Origin: Massilia sp. CF038
GTDB taxonomy: Bacteria > Pseudomonadota > Gammaproteobacteria > Burkholderiales > Burkholderiaceae_D
DNA length: 64,000 nt
Assembly (NCBI RefSeq): GCF_900129765.1
Contig: NZ_FQWU01000001.1
Span: forward strand, 992,001-1,056,000
Direction of reading: 5' to 3'
Both the position numbers and the translations under genes were made by a program. Numbering within the stretch: the stretch's first letter is position 1; each line of letters opens with the position of its first letter. Below, piece after piece: positions 48,729 through 57,372 of this stretch. The notes under the pieces are model-generated. The model was given only the letters and a program-made list of their open reading frames with translations. It was not told the origin of the DNA and did no database searches.

Positions 48729-50045
48729 TTACAGCGCGTACAGCATGGCGGCGATCGAGTCATAGATCGGATACACCCGCGGCCCTGACTTGGGCCAGCC
48801 GATCATGTCGAAATGGTCGTAGGTGCGGTGCGTGCCAAGGAAATTCCAGCTGCCCTTGACCGACACGCCGTCGTAGTCACGCACTGGCTGCCCGGCCGGT
48901 GCGCGCATGCTGACCGTGTTGACCACCCCATCGTTGGGAAACCAGCGGCTGTCGACGATGACCCGCGCCGGATCGGACTGCGTGTACGCGCCCAGGCCAT
49001 GGCGGCCGATCGAAGGCACGATCCATTCGCCGGCATACGGTTTGGTCAGCGGCGCCATGTCGCGCCGTGGGTACTGGTACTTCTGGCGCTGGAAAAAGGC
49101 GATGCCGCGATCGGTGTCGTTGCAGCACAGTGCACCGGCCTCGGTGCCGGTATTGGCCACCGAGTAGTAGTAGACATGGGGCGAGGTCTTGACCCAGGCG
49201 TTGAATTCGCGCGCGCCGTCCGGCCCCATTTCCCACTGGGCCGAGTCGAAATTATCCTGATTCCAGAAGGGCGAGGCCATGGCCCGTTCCAGGTAGCTGC
49301 TGTCCGGTTCGTTGGGATGGCGTTCAATGCCGAACTGCTGCAGCTGAAAGTCCAGCGTCTGGCCGACGCCGCCAGCGCTGGCAATGGCGCCGATTCCTGC
49401 GGCCAACTGGGCGATGTGCGGCCCGAAATTGCCCATCGCATCGCGCAGGCTGGTGCCATCGTGCGGGGCGGCCAGCGTGGTGGCGCTGACGACCCAGCCG
49501 ATCTTGCCGCCTTTGTACAGTTCGCCGCCGCCTTCGTCGCCATGCGGCGAGCCGTTTTCCAGCAACTGGATCAGCGCGCGGATGGTTTGCCCGCCCTGGC
49601 TATGGCCCAGCAGGTGCACGGGATGGCTGGCATCCCAGGCCGGGTACAGGGCCAGCGGATAATTTTCGGGATTGTGGGACGGGTCGGTGGCCCAGCACTT
49701 GCCCGCCGGGCGGCGCTCGGCCGTGTGTTCGGCGCGCGCCTTGTGCACGCTGCCGTAGTCGACACAGCCGCCCTTGATTTGATAATACAGCTCGGCACTG
49801 CGGTCCCAGCTGGAACTGATCGACCCGACCGAGGCGACCAGAATGGCGTGCTGGCCGCGCTGTTGGCGCATGTGCTCGGCAATGTCATCGAAACCGCCCC
49901 AGTATTTGAAGCCGGTGCGTTTGTATTGTTCCGGCCCGAAACCGAGAAAGCCGTGCACCAGAACGATGGGGAAATTGTTTGCGGCCGCGGCCGGTTGTGA
50001 GCAGGCCAGCAGGCAGGCGGCCAATGCAATAGTGCGTAGAGACAT
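48729..50045 (-). CDS. Secreted lipase of the Geobacillus/Staphylococcus type
   Basis: 438 residues. Signal peptide MSLRTIALAACLLACSQPAAA, then FPIVLVHGFLGFG with the oxyanion hole, nucleophile motif GHSQGG near residue 149, the catalytic Asp in WFPNDGVVNTVSM and the catalytic His in GTHRTYDHFDMIGW. An extra zinc-binding insert is likely in the middle, as in family I.5 lipases. It hydrolyses lipids outside the cell or in the periplasm. GGAAG precedes the ATG. A hairpin separates it from the upstream hydrolase gene on the same strand. Confidence 0.83.
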   Translation of the reverse strand: MSLRTIALAACLLACSQPAAAANNFPIVLVHGFLGFGPEQYKRTGFKYWGGFDDIAEHMRQQRGQHAILVASVGSISSSWDRSAELYYQIKGGCVDYGSVHKARAEHTAERRPAGKCWATDPSHNPENYPLALYPAWDASHPVHLLGHSQGGQTIRALIQLLENGSPHGDEGGGELYKGGKIGWVVSATTLAAPHDGTSLRDAMGNFGPHIAQLAAGIGAIASAGGVGQTLDFQLQQFGIERHPNEPDSSYLERAMASPFWNQDNFDSAQWEMGPDGAREFNAWVKTSPHVYYYSVANTGTEAGALCCNDTDRGIAFFQRQKYQYPRRDMAPLTKPYAGEWIVPSIGRHGLGAYTQSDPARVIVDSRWFPNDGVVNTVSMRAPAGQPVRDYDGVSVKGSWNFLGTHRTYDHFDMIGWPKSGPRVYPIYDSIAAMLYAL

Positions 50046-50094
50046 GGCGTACTTCCGGTAATGGAGGGCGCCACCATTTTTAGGCAAGAACGAC

Positions 50095-50115
50095 AGCCCG
50101 GCTTTGCACCGGGCT
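50095..50115 (-). terminator. Hairpin downstream of the alpha/beta-hydrolase gene
   Basis: AGCCCGG-CTTTGCA-CCGGGCT, a 7-bp stem following the hydrolase stop at 50140. Read leftward it is followed by GTCGTTCTTG, a weak T tract, so termination is probably partial. Confidence 0.5.
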
Positions 50116-50139
50116 AAACATCGGTTTAAAAAATCTGTA

Positions 50140-51486
50140 TCAGGGACTGCCGACCTGACCGCTGCCACCCACTGCCGTGGCCGCCGTATCAACCGGCGTG
50201 CTGCCTTGCCACACCACATAGTCATCCACCGAGTACAGCTTGCAGGGCTGATTGCTTTTCTTGCCGCAGGTTTCCAGCGCGCGCGCATCGGGATTTTCCC
50301 CTTCTTCGGCCCAGCACCAGTCGCCCGTGGGCGAGACGGCAAAGGCGCGCGGCGTCATTCGCGCCAAATACTCGCGATAGGCTTCGCGCCCGCTCGCTTG
50401 CAGATAGGGTACGGCAGCAATGTCATCGAGCCGCGCAAAATTGGTTTTCGGCAGGGGCGGCGGGGTGATCACGGCATACTTTTCTTCCGTCGGCATGCCC
50501 ACTTCGCGCAGGAAAGGCTCGGTTTCCTTCCACCAGATTTTTTCACCGTCACGGCTGGCAATCATGCCATGCGAATCACGCTTGAAGACACCAAATTCGT
50601 GCAGGCGCGCATGCCCGCCCTGGCCCACATACGCGCCATACATGCGGCTGACAAGATCAGGGCCGAACAGGGAATCATTCACGCCATACATCCACAAGCT
50701 GGGCACCTTGCTGTTGGCGCCATAGTTGGCAAACGCTTGCACCAGCTCGCCGCGCCAGTCGCAGCCGGCGCCATCGTCGCGCAGGCCGCCGGCAAAATTG
50801 ATCAGGCCGCGTACGCCGGGTACGTCGCGCGTCCCCAGGGCGATGGTTGCCAGACCACCATACGACTGGCCGGCCACGACAATGCGGTCGCTGTCGATCC
50901 ATTTCTGCTGGCGTGCAAAGGCAATGGTCGACAGCACATCGTCGGCTTGCGCCTGGCCGTTGGCGGTCATATTGCAACCGTGATTGGCGTAGCTGCCGCT
51001 GGAATTGGCAAAGCCCTGGCGCATCGGCACCAGCACGGCATAACCGCGCTTGACGAAGGCCGTGGCCATGTAAATGAAGCGGTCGCGCTGCTGATATTGG
51101 GGTTCGCCCGTGTCTTTCCCGTGGTTGATGATCAGCAGCGGGAAGGGGCCAGGGCCGTTGGGGCGGAACACCGTGGTCTGCAGACGCGCCTGGCCATCGC
51201 TGCCGGCCGGAACCATGATGATTTGTTCATTCAGACGGGCATCGATGGCCAGTTCTTGCTCGACTGCCAACAACGGGGTGAAGCACAAGCAGGCGAGGGA
51301 AATGCTGGCCACACTGTGCGCAAACCGGCGCACGCGCGATGAGAACTTGGTAACGATGATGAGGCTCCCGATGGATTGGATTGCCGAAAGGAATGTATCG
51401 ATTCTATGCAGGAGTATTTTGCAGAGCAATACTGGATTGCTAATTTCGGGCAACAAAATTGAAAAAACTGCGCACCATTTCCACAA
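50140..51486 (-). CDS. Exported alpha/beta-hydrolase (dienelactone-hydrolase-like)
   Basis: Up to 448 residues. The hydrolase core has FPLLIINHGKDTGE, the nucleophile motif VVAGQSYGGLATIAL, and later GVNDSLFGPDLV with an acid residue and KRDSHGM with the His. The C-terminal 130 residues are an extra domain ending in DYVVWQGSTPVDTAA. The start is uncertain: the far ATG at 51486 gives an odd N-terminus, while a GTG at 51333 gives a clean signal peptide (RFAHSVASISLACLCFTPLLA). I give the longer limits; the shorter protein of 397 residues is more plausible. It is probably periplasmic; the substrate is unknown. Confidence 0.72.
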   Translation of the reverse strand: MWKWCAVFSILLPEISNPVLLCKILLHRIDTFLSAIQSIGSLIIVTKFSSRVRRFAHSVASISLACLCFTPLLAVEQELAIDARLNEQIIMVPAGSDGQARLQTTVFRPNGPGPFPLLIINHGKDTGEPQYQQRDRFIYMATAFVKRGYAVLVPMRQGFANSSGSYANHGCNMTANGQAQADDVLSTIAFARQQKWIDSDRIVVAGQSYGGLATIALGTRDVPGVRGLINFAGGLRDDGAGCDWRGELVQAFANYGANSKVPSLWMYGVNDSLFGPDLVSRMYGAYVGQGGHARLHEFGVFKRDSHGMIASRDGEKIWWKETEPFLREVGMPTEEKYAVITPPPLPKTNFARLDDIAAVPYLQASGREAYREYLARMTPRAFAVSPTGDWCWAEEGENPDARALETCGKKSNQPCKLYSVDDYVVWQGSTPVDTAATAVGGSGQVGSP

Positions 51487-51545
51487 GCGTTAGCAGGCTG
51501 TTCATGCTCCCGTGGTTTTGTTGGTAACATGCGGCCACGCCACCC

Positions 51546-52193
51546 TTGAAAGCTTGTTTGTCCGCTCATGCCCCTCTCCCGGCGCGCGCCATCTGCGCGC
51601 AATGTCAGCGTCCGCAGTCGGCCTGCATTTGTGCCTGGATTGCGCCCGTTGTCAGCCAGGCACGCTTGTTGATACTTCAGCATCCGATGGAAGTGGCGCA
51701 TGCCAAGGGCAGCGCCCGGCTGCTGCATTTGAGTGTGGCCGGATCGATGCTGGTGGCGGGCGAAACCTTCGCTGCCGACACGCTGCATGCCTTGCTCACG
51801 CAGGAAGGACGCAGCGCGCTGCTGCTGTACCCGGAACTGGCTGGGGAAGCGGCGCTGGGCCTGGCATCTCCGGCACCGCTTGCGCCCGGCCTAACGGCGG
51901 ATCCAACGCGGATCTTGCTGGTGGTACTGGACGCAACGTGGCGCAAAAGCCGCAAGATGCTGTATCTGAATCCACAACTGCAAGCCTTGCCGCGCCTGCC
52001 CTTGCGCGCGCCACCGCCCTCGAATTATCTGATTCGCAAGGCACATGCCCCGAATCAGCTGTCGACGCTGGAGGCGAGCTGCCACGCGCTGGCGCAACTG
52101 GAAAATGCGCCTGCGCGGTATGCACCCTTGCTGGACAGTTTCGGGCGATTTGTTGCCTGTTACCAGAACACGGGCGGGACGCTGGCACGCTAG
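51546..52193 (+). CDS. DTW-domain protein (tRNA-uridine aminocarboxypropyltransferase-like)
   Basis: 215 residues. N-terminal zinc-like cysteines CAQCQRPQSACICAW, LLILQHPMEVAHAKGSARLL of the SPOUT-like fold, and DATWRKSRKMLYLNP, which is the DTW motif with Ala inserted between Asp and Thr, as in many members. E. coli TapT of this family adds an aminocarboxypropyl group from SAM to U47 of tRNA. The start codon appears to be TTG at 51546; I see no ATG or GTG in frame before the zinc motif, and the ribosome site is weak. The gene ends 39 bp before the LexA box of the next gene. Confidence 0.8.
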   Translation: MKACLSAHAPLPARAICAQCQRPQSACICAWIAPVVSQARLLILQHPMEVAHAKGSARLLHLSVAGSMLVAGETFAADTLHALLTQEGRSALLLYPELAGEAALGLASPAPLAPGLTADPTRILLVVLDATWRKSRKMLYLNPQLQALPRLPLRAPPPSNYLIRKAHAPNQLSTLEASCHALAQLENAPARYAPLLDSFGRFVACYQNTGGTLAR

Positions 52194-52204
52194 AAAAGGG
52201 GCGC

Positions 52205-52233
52205 TTGAACTGGCGCGGGCGCCGATGTACACT
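52205..52233 (+). promoter_or_regulatory. Sigma-70 promoter of the radical SAM gene
   Basis: TTGAAC at 52205-52210 and TACACT at 52228-52233 with 17 bases between. The start site would fall inside the LexA box that follows, the arrangement expected for repression. Confidence 0.6.
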
Positions 52234-52252
52234 ACTGTATATTCATACAGTA
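52233..52252 (+). promoter_or_regulatory. LexA (SOS) box
   Basis: TACTGTATATTCATACAGTA is a near-perfect match to the E. coli/gamma/beta-proteobacterial LexA operator CTGT-N8-ACAG, with the extended TA flanks on both sides. It overlaps the promoter and ends 13 bases before the GTG start at 52266. Confidence 0.9.
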
Positions 52253-52265
52253 TGCAGGTGAGAGC

Positions 52266-53426
52266 GTGTCCGACCCCAACGATCAGTCCGAAGAGCGCGT
52301 CATGCTGCCGCCGCGGCCGTTGTCCGCGCAAAAGGGCAGGGGAGCGGTGTCCAACTTGCAGGGCAGGTACGAGGTCAACAGCCGTGAAGCGGTTGACGAC
52401 GGCTGGGCGCGCGAGGAGGATGCGCCGCTGCCGTTCAAAACCCAGGTCACTGACGAGTTCGCCAAGAGCATCCTCACCCGGAACAGTTCGCCTGACATCC
52501 CGTTCAATGTATCGCTCAATCCGTATCGCGGCTGCGAGCATGGCTGCGTCTACTGTTTTGCGCGGCCCACGCACAGCTATCTGGGATTGTCGCCCGGCCT
52601 GGATTTCGAAAGCCGCCTGTTCGCCAAGGTCAACGCGCCCGACCTGCTGCGCCAGGAACTGGCCAAGGCAGGCTATCGCCCCGAACCCATTGCCATTGGC
52701 GTCAACACCGACGCTTACCAGCCGTGCGAGCGCGAGCTGCGCATCACGCGCCGGGTACTGGAAGTGCTGCACGACTGCGCCCACCCGGTTGCGCTGATCA
52801 CCAAGTCCTCGCTGATCGAGCGCGATCTCGATTTGCTGGCGCCCATGGCTGCCAAGGGGCAGGCGATTGCCGCCATTACGCTGACCACGCTGGACCCGGC
52901 CATTTCGCGCACGCTCGAGCCGCGCGCAGCAGCCCCTGCAAGGCGCCTGCGCACCATCCGCACGCTGGCCGAGGCCGGCATCCCCGTGCGCGTCAGCGTG
53001 GCACCGGTCATCCCCTTCGTGACCGAGCCCGAGCTCGAACGTGTGCTGGAAGCGGCGCGCGAAGCGGGCGCCGTCAGCGCCCATTACGTGGTGCTGCGTT
53101 TGCCATGGGAAGTCAATCCTTTGTTCCAGCAATGGCTGGAGGCGCACTTCCCCGAGCGTGCGCAGCGCGTCATGAACCGCGTGCGCGACATGCGCGGCGG
53201 TAAGGATTACGACAGCGATTTCAGCACGCGCATGCACGGCGAGGGCGTGTGGGCCGACCTGATACGCCAGCGTTTCGACAAAACGGTCAAGCGACTGGGC
53301 ATGCATCTGACCAGCGGGCGGTTTGCCGAGCTCGATGTGTCCCAATTCAAACGGCCGCAGGTGGTGCCCCCGGCGTCGCGCAAGCAATGTGGGAATGCCA
53401 CCGGTCAGTTCGATCTGTTTTCGTAG
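52266..53426 (+). CDS. PA0069-family radical SAM protein
   Basis: 386 residues. The cluster motif CEHGCVYC is in VSLNPYRGCEHGCVYCFARP (about residue 91), followed by HSYLGLSPGLDFESRLFAK and GVNTDAYQPCERELR, the signature of the family named after Pseudomonas PA0069. It is related to spore photoproduct lyase-like radical SAM proteins, but the reaction is not known. The start is GTG, and a LexA box lies just upstream. From memory, PA0069 is itself listed among LexA-controlled genes of P. aeruginosa, so this regulation seems conserved. Confidence 0.9.
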   Translation: MSDPNDQSEERVMLPPRPLSAQKGRGAVSNLQGRYEVNSREAVDDGWAREEDAPLPFKTQVTDEFAKSILTRNSSPDIPFNVSLNPYRGCEHGCVYCFARPTHSYLGLSPGLDFESRLFAKVNAPDLLRQELAKAGYRPEPIAIGVNTDAYQPCERELRITRRVLEVLHDCAHPVALITKSSLIERDLDLLAPMAAKGQAIAAITLTTLDPAISRTLEPRAAAPARRLRTIRTLAEAGIPVRVSVAPVIPFVTEPELERVLEAAREAGAVSAHYVVLRLPWEVNPLFQQWLEAHFPERAQRVMNRVRDMRGGKDYDSDFSTRMHGEGVWADLIRQRFDKTVKRLGMHLTSGRFAELDVSQFKRPQVVPPASRKQCGNATGQFDLFS

Positions 53427-53492
53427 CAATACCACGGCGTGCCATTTGCGTGCGCGCTGCCCACGCAGACAAGCAAGTGGCGACCAGCTGCT

Positions 53493-54062
53493 TTACGTGG
53501 AAGGCAGCTGGCGCAAATGCTGTTCGATGGTGAACACGTGCGCGTCGTCCTTGCCCAGTTCGCGCAGCGCATCGGCCAGGTCAAACAGGTAGTCGCGATT
53601 GTGGCCGGACGGGCCGCTCGCACGCGCGATGTGCAAGGCGATATCAAGCTCGGTTGCGGCGCCCAGAAAAGCCTCGTTGTCCTCGGTCGCAATGTAGACG
53701 AGGCCCAGGGCGCTGTCGCCATCCTCGAAAAAAATGTCGGTCGCCAGGCGCAGGTAACCGTTCTTTTCGCGATGATCGAGATGGGTGAATACTTCAGGGG
53801 TGATCAGGTAAGCCATGCCGTAGCATTCGGCGCCTGCGTCCTGCACCAGCGTGACCACGCGGCCAGGTGCGGTTTCAGTACCGCGATGGTCGTGCGAGCC
53901 CTGCCAGAAGCGGCGCGACCAGTTGCGGATGCTGGCAGCGCGCCGCTCGATGAACGGGAAGTCCGCCTTGAAGATCAGCGAGCCATAGCCGAACAGCCAG
54001 ACGCTGTGGTGACCGTCGAAGGTGTCCATCTGCTGATTGATGGCGATCGTGTTGTGCGACAT
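53493..54062 (-). CDS. ChaC-like gamma-glutamylcyclotransferase
   Basis: 189 residues with the cyclotransferase fold: the glycine-rich WLFGYGSLIFKADFPF loop, HDHRGTETAPGRVVTL, and the catalytic Glu in HLDHREKNGYLR. ChaC enzymes cleave glutathione to 5-oxoproline and Cys-Gly in the cytoplasm. The gene stands beside a LysR regulator on the same strand, 42 bp downstream of its stop, and near a glutathione-using isomerase gene (56668). Confidence 0.85.
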   Translation of the reverse strand: MSHNTIAINQQMDTFDGHHSVWLFGYGSLIFKADFPFIERRAASIRNWSRRFWQGSHDHRGTETAPGRVVTLVQDAGAECYGMAYLITPEVFTHLDHREKNGYLRLATDIFFEDGDSALGLVYIATEDNEAFLGAATELDIALHIARASGPSGHNRDYLFDLADALRELGKDDAHVFTIEQHLRQLPST

Positions 54063-54104
54063 AGGTATCTCTGTTCCGGTATCTCTGCTTCGGTCCAGCG
54101 GCCA

Positions 54105-55022
54105 TTATAAAGGCGGCGGGATATTCCAGTCGTGGGCCTCGACGCACTTGAACAGGTAGCGGATGAAGCTTTCGGCTGCCGGCGACAGCGAACGGTTCTG
54201 ACGCCGGTACACAAAAAAGCGGCGCGTCAGGGCCGGCTCGTGCAGCTGGCGCATGTGCAGCTGATGCAAGCGCACCAGCGGTTCGGCGTAGGGCAGGCAG
54301 ACCGTCACGCCAAGGCCGGCGCTGACCATCGCCAGCGCTGTCGTCATGAACGTCACTTCGTTGGCCGGGTTGAGCGAGATGTCGCGCAGGGAGCTGTGCA
54401 TGTCGCTGAGCAGGCGCTCGGTGAACTGGCCCTGCAGCGCAATGAGCGGATGATCCGACAGGTCAGACCAGGTAACGCGGTCGCGTGCCTGCAGCGGGTG
54501 ATCCTGCGGGAATACCAGCACGAAGGGCATCTCGAACAGGACCGCTGCATCGATCTGCGCGCTGGCAGCGCGCTCCGGCCCCACCGCCACATCCACTTCG
54601 CCGCTCTGCACGCGCGCCGTCACATTCTCGACTGCGCAATCGACCAGGCGCACCTGGATCTCCGGATGGGCCGCGCGGTAGCCGGCAATCACTTGGGGCA
54701 GCAGCGTGCACGACATCAGCTGCGGGGCGGCGATGCGCACCACGCCTTTTTTCAGCTGCGACTGGTTGGCGATGTCGAGCAGGGCGCCATCGAGATCATC
54801 GATCATTTTTGAAAACAGCGGCGTCAGTTCGCGCCCCACCTCGGTCAGGGCGATCTTGCGGGTGCTGCGGTCAACCACGCGAATGCCGAGCGTCTGCTCC
54901 AGCTCCTTGATCAGGCCCGACAGTGCCGACTGGGTGACGTGCATGTATTCGGCTGCCAGGGTAAAGCTGCCGGTGCGGGCCAGGGCCACCAGGGCGCGCA
55001 TCTGGCGTAACGTGGGATTCAT
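54105..55022 (-). CDS. LysR-family transcriptional regulator
   Basis: 305 residues. The N-terminal winged helix-turn-helix is LRQMRALVALARTGSFTLAAEY with HVTQSALSGLIKELEQTLG, then the two-lobed effector domain (VRIAAPQLMSCTLLPQVIAGY and GLGVTVCLPYAEPLV). It is transcribed away from the VOC-FAH-isomerase operon, with an 87 bp gap between starts, so it very likely controls that operon in response to a pathway intermediate. The effector is unknown. Confidence 0.9.
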   Translation of the reverse strand: MNPTLRQMRALVALARTGSFTLAAEYMHVTQSALSGLIKELEQTLGIRVVDRSTRKIALTEVGRELTPLFSKMIDDLDGALLDIANQSQLKKGVVRIAAPQLMSCTLLPQVIAGYRAAHPEIQVRLVDCAVENVTARVQSGEVDVAVGPERAASAQIDAAVLFEMPFVLVFPQDHPLQARDRVTWSDLSDHPLIALQGQFTERLLSDMHSSLRDISLNPANEVTFMTTALAMVSAGLGVTVCLPYAEPLVRLHQLHMRQLHEPALTRRFFVYRRQNRSLSPAAESFIRYLFKCVEAHDWNIPPPL

Positions 55023-55109
55023 TGGATAATCCGATAATTCGCTTGAAAAATATTGTTTGTATGATAGTTCGTTTTGCCTTCTAATAGTGGGATCGAACTG
55101 GAGGACAGC

Positions 55110-55643
55110 ATGAAAATTCAACGCATTCACCACGTGGCTTACCGCTGCAAGGACGCCAAGGAAACGGTCGAGTGGTACGTCAAGCACCTGAACATGGACT
55201 TCGTGCTGGCCATCGCCGAAGACGAAGTACCGTCCACCGGCGCTTACGATCCCTACATGCACGTGTTCCTCGACGCCGGCAACGGCAATGTGCTGGCCTT
55301 CTTCGAGCTGCCGCTGCAGCCGGGCATGGGCCGCGATGAAAACACCCCGGCCTGGGTTCAGCACCTGGCGCTGGAAGTGGACTCGATGGAGGCGCTGCTG
55401 GCGGCCAAGGAGCGTCTGGTCGCCGCCGGCATCGATGTGCTGGGACCAACCAATCACACCATCTTCAAGTCGATCTACTTCTTTGACCCCAACGGGCACC
55501 GCCTCGAACTGGCCTGCAATACCGCCACCGAAGAAATGAAGCAAAAGCTCGACGACGTCAAATGGGACATGCTCAACGAGTGGGCCCAGACCCGCAAAGC
55601 ACCCAAGCACGCAGCCTGGATGCACGAAAAAACCAAGGACTGA
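55110..55643 (+). CDS. VOC-family protein (glyoxalase-I-type metal site)
   Basis: 177 residues of two beta-alpha-beta modules. The expected metal ligands are His8 (IHHVAY), Glu66 (AFFELPL), His85 (VQHLALEV) and Glu133 (HRLELAC), which is the His/Glu/His/Glu set of glyoxalase I and not the His/His/Glu set of extradiol dioxygenases. So it may be a glutathione-linked lyase or isomerase. The C-terminal 40 residues (WDMLNEWAQTRKAPKHAAW) are extra. It leads the operon, with GGAGGA before the ATG, and is two bases from the hydrolase gene. Confidence 0.8.
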   Translation: MKIQRIHHVAYRCKDAKETVEWYVKHLNMDFVLAIAEDEVPSTGAYDPYMHVFLDAGNGNVLAFFELPLQPGMGRDENTPAWVQHLALEVDSMEALLAAKERLVAAGIDVLGPTNHTIFKSIYFFDPNGHRLELACNTATEEMKQKLDDVKWDMLNEWAQTRKAPKHAAWMHEKTKD

Positions 55644-55645
55644 AC

Positions 55646-56671
55646 ATGAAGCTCGCAACACTCAAGACCGACAGCCGCGACGGCGCGCTGGTGGTCGTCA
55701 GCCGTGACCTGACACGCTACCAGAAGGTGCCAAAAATCGCCGCCACCTTGCAGTTCGCACTCGACAACTGGGACATGGTGGCCGAACGCCTGCAAGCCGT
55801 GTACTTGGCCTTGAACGACAACGCCACCTGGGATGCCCAGCCCTTCGACGAGGCGCTGTGCCACTCGCCGCTGCCGCGCGCCTACCAGTGGGCAGACGGC
55901 TCGGCCTACATCAACCACGTGGAACTGGTGCGCAAGGCGCGCAATGTCGACGTGCCTGCCTCCTTCTATACCGATCCCTTGATGTACCAGGGCGGTTCGG
56001 ATTCCTTCATCGGCCCGCGCGACCCGATCTGGGCCTTGTCCGAGGACTGGGGCATCGATCTCGAAGCGGAAGTGGCGGTCATCACCGGCGACGTGCCGAT
56101 GGGCGCCAGCGTGGAGCAAAGCGCGGCCGCCATTCGCCTGGTCATGCTGGTCAACGATGTCTCGCTGCGCAACCTGATTCCGGCCGAACTGCTCAAGGGT
56201 TTCGGCTTCTTCCAGTCCAAGGCCGCGAGCGCGTTTTCGCCGGTGTGCGTGACGCCCGATGAACTGGGCGCCGACTGGCAGGACAGCAAACTGTGCCTGC
56301 CGCTGAACGTGCAGGTCAATGGCCGCCCGTTTGGCTGCCCGAATGCGGGCGTCGACATGACCTTCAATTTTGCCCAGCTGGTGGCGCACGCGGCGCGCAC
56401 GCGCGAGCTGGCTGCCGGCACCATCATTGGTTCCGGCACGGTGTCCAACAAGCAGGGCGACCTGCATGGTTCCAGCATCGACAACGGCGGCGTGGGTTAC
56501 TGCTGCCTGGCCGAAGTGCGGATGTACGAAACGATTGAGCAGGGCGCGCCCAAAACGTCCTTCCTGTGCTTTGGCGACAGCGTGCGCATCGAGATGTTCG
56601 ACGCGGCCGGCGCCAGCATCTTTGGTGCGATCGATCAGCCGGTCAGGCATTACCAGGAGCGGGCAACGTGA
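55646..56671 (+). CDS. Fumarylacetoacetate hydrolase family protein
   Basis: 341 residues. The FAH C-terminal catalytic domain has DLEAEVAVITGDVPMG with the metal-binding Glu residues, VSLRNLIPAE and GTIIGSGTVSNKQ. It breaks C-C bonds of beta-diketo acids such as fumarylacetoacetate or fumarylpyruvate, the last step of homogentisate or gentisate degradation. The N-terminal part (DGALVVVSRDLTRYQ) is typical of bacterial stand-alone forms. The ATG at 55646 has AAGGA upstream. Its stop overlaps the GTG of the isomerase gene (GTGA). Confidence 0.9.
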   Translation: MKLATLKTDSRDGALVVVSRDLTRYQKVPKIAATLQFALDNWDMVAERLQAVYLALNDNATWDAQPFDEALCHSPLPRAYQWADGSAYINHVELVRKARNVDVPASFYTDPLMYQGGSDSFIGPRDPIWALSEDWGIDLEAEVAVITGDVPMGASVEQSAAAIRLVMLVNDVSLRNLIPAELLKGFGFFQSKAASAFSPVCVTPDELGADWQDSKLCLPLNVQVNGRPFGCPNAGVDMTFNFAQLVAHAARTRELAAGTIIGSGTVSNKQGDLHGSSIDNGGVGYCCLAEVRMYETIEQGAPKTSFLCFGDSVRIEMFDAAGASIFGAIDQPVRHYQERAT

Positions 56672-57315
56672 AACTGTACGACTACTTCCGCAGTTCCGCC
56701 GCCTACCGCGTGCGCATCGGCCTCAATCTGAAGGGGCTCGGTTACGAATCGATTCCGGTGCATCTGGTGCGCGACGGCGGCGAGCAGCTCCAGCCCGCAT
56801 ACCGGGCCATCAATCCCAGCGCCCTGGTGCCGGCCTTGCAGGACGATGGCGTCACGCTGACGCAGTCGCTGGCGATTCTGGAATACCTGGACGAAGTCCA
56901 TCCGCTGGCGCCGCTGCTGCCGCGCGACGCGCTTGGCCGCGCGCGGGTGCGCGCGCTGGCGCTGATGATCGGCTGCGACATCCACCCGATTAACAACCTG
57001 CGCGTGCTGCGTTACCTGGTGAATCAGGCAGGCCTGAGCGAGGACGCCAAGAATGCCTGGTACACGCACTGGGTGCAGGAAGGCTTTGCCGCCCTGGAAG
57101 CTCAGCTGGCAGACTCTGCCGAACTGGGCCGTTTCTGCCATGGCGACAGCCCGACCATTGCCGACTGCTTCCTGGTGCCGCAGGTGTTCAATGCGGTGCG
57201 CTTCAACATCGATATGACCCCGTATCCGATCATTGTGCGCATCGACGCCGCGCTGCGCGAGCTGCCTGCATTTGCCGCCGCCCATCCGTCTGTTCAGGCC
57301 GACGCGACGCCCTGA
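56668..57315 (+). CDS. Maleylacetoacetate/maleylpyruvate isomerase (zeta-class GST)
   Basis: 215 residues. The zeta-class active-site motif is DYFRSSAAYRVRIGLNLKG (residues 4-22, SSAxxRVRI), with NPSALVPAL and LTQSLAILEYLDE for glutathione binding and DIHPINNLRVLRYL in the helical domain. It turns the cis product of ring opening into the trans (fumaryl) form, which the upstream hydrolase cleaves. Start GTG at 56668 overlaps the hydrolase stop. Whether the substrate is maleylacetoacetate or maleylpyruvate cannot be decided. Confidence 0.9.
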   Translation: MKLYDYFRSSAAYRVRIGLNLKGLGYESIPVHLVRDGGEQLQPAYRAINPSALVPALQDDGVTLTQSLAILEYLDEVHPLAPLLPRDALGRARVRALALMIGCDIHPINNLRVLRYLVNQAGLSEDAKNAWYTHWVQEGFAALEAQLADSAELGRFCHGDSPTIADCFLVPQVFNAVRFNIDMTPYPIIVRIDAALRELPAFAAAHPSVQADATP

Positions 57316-57372
57316 CGGAACCATGCCCGCCACCGCGCTGTCTGAATCAGGTGCGGTGAACGGGAGAGTGGC

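Noticed and set aside
52045-52797. Alternative frame across the DTW gene end and radical SAM start
   Set aside because: It overlaps two genes with clear motifs in other frames and has no domain or ribosome site.
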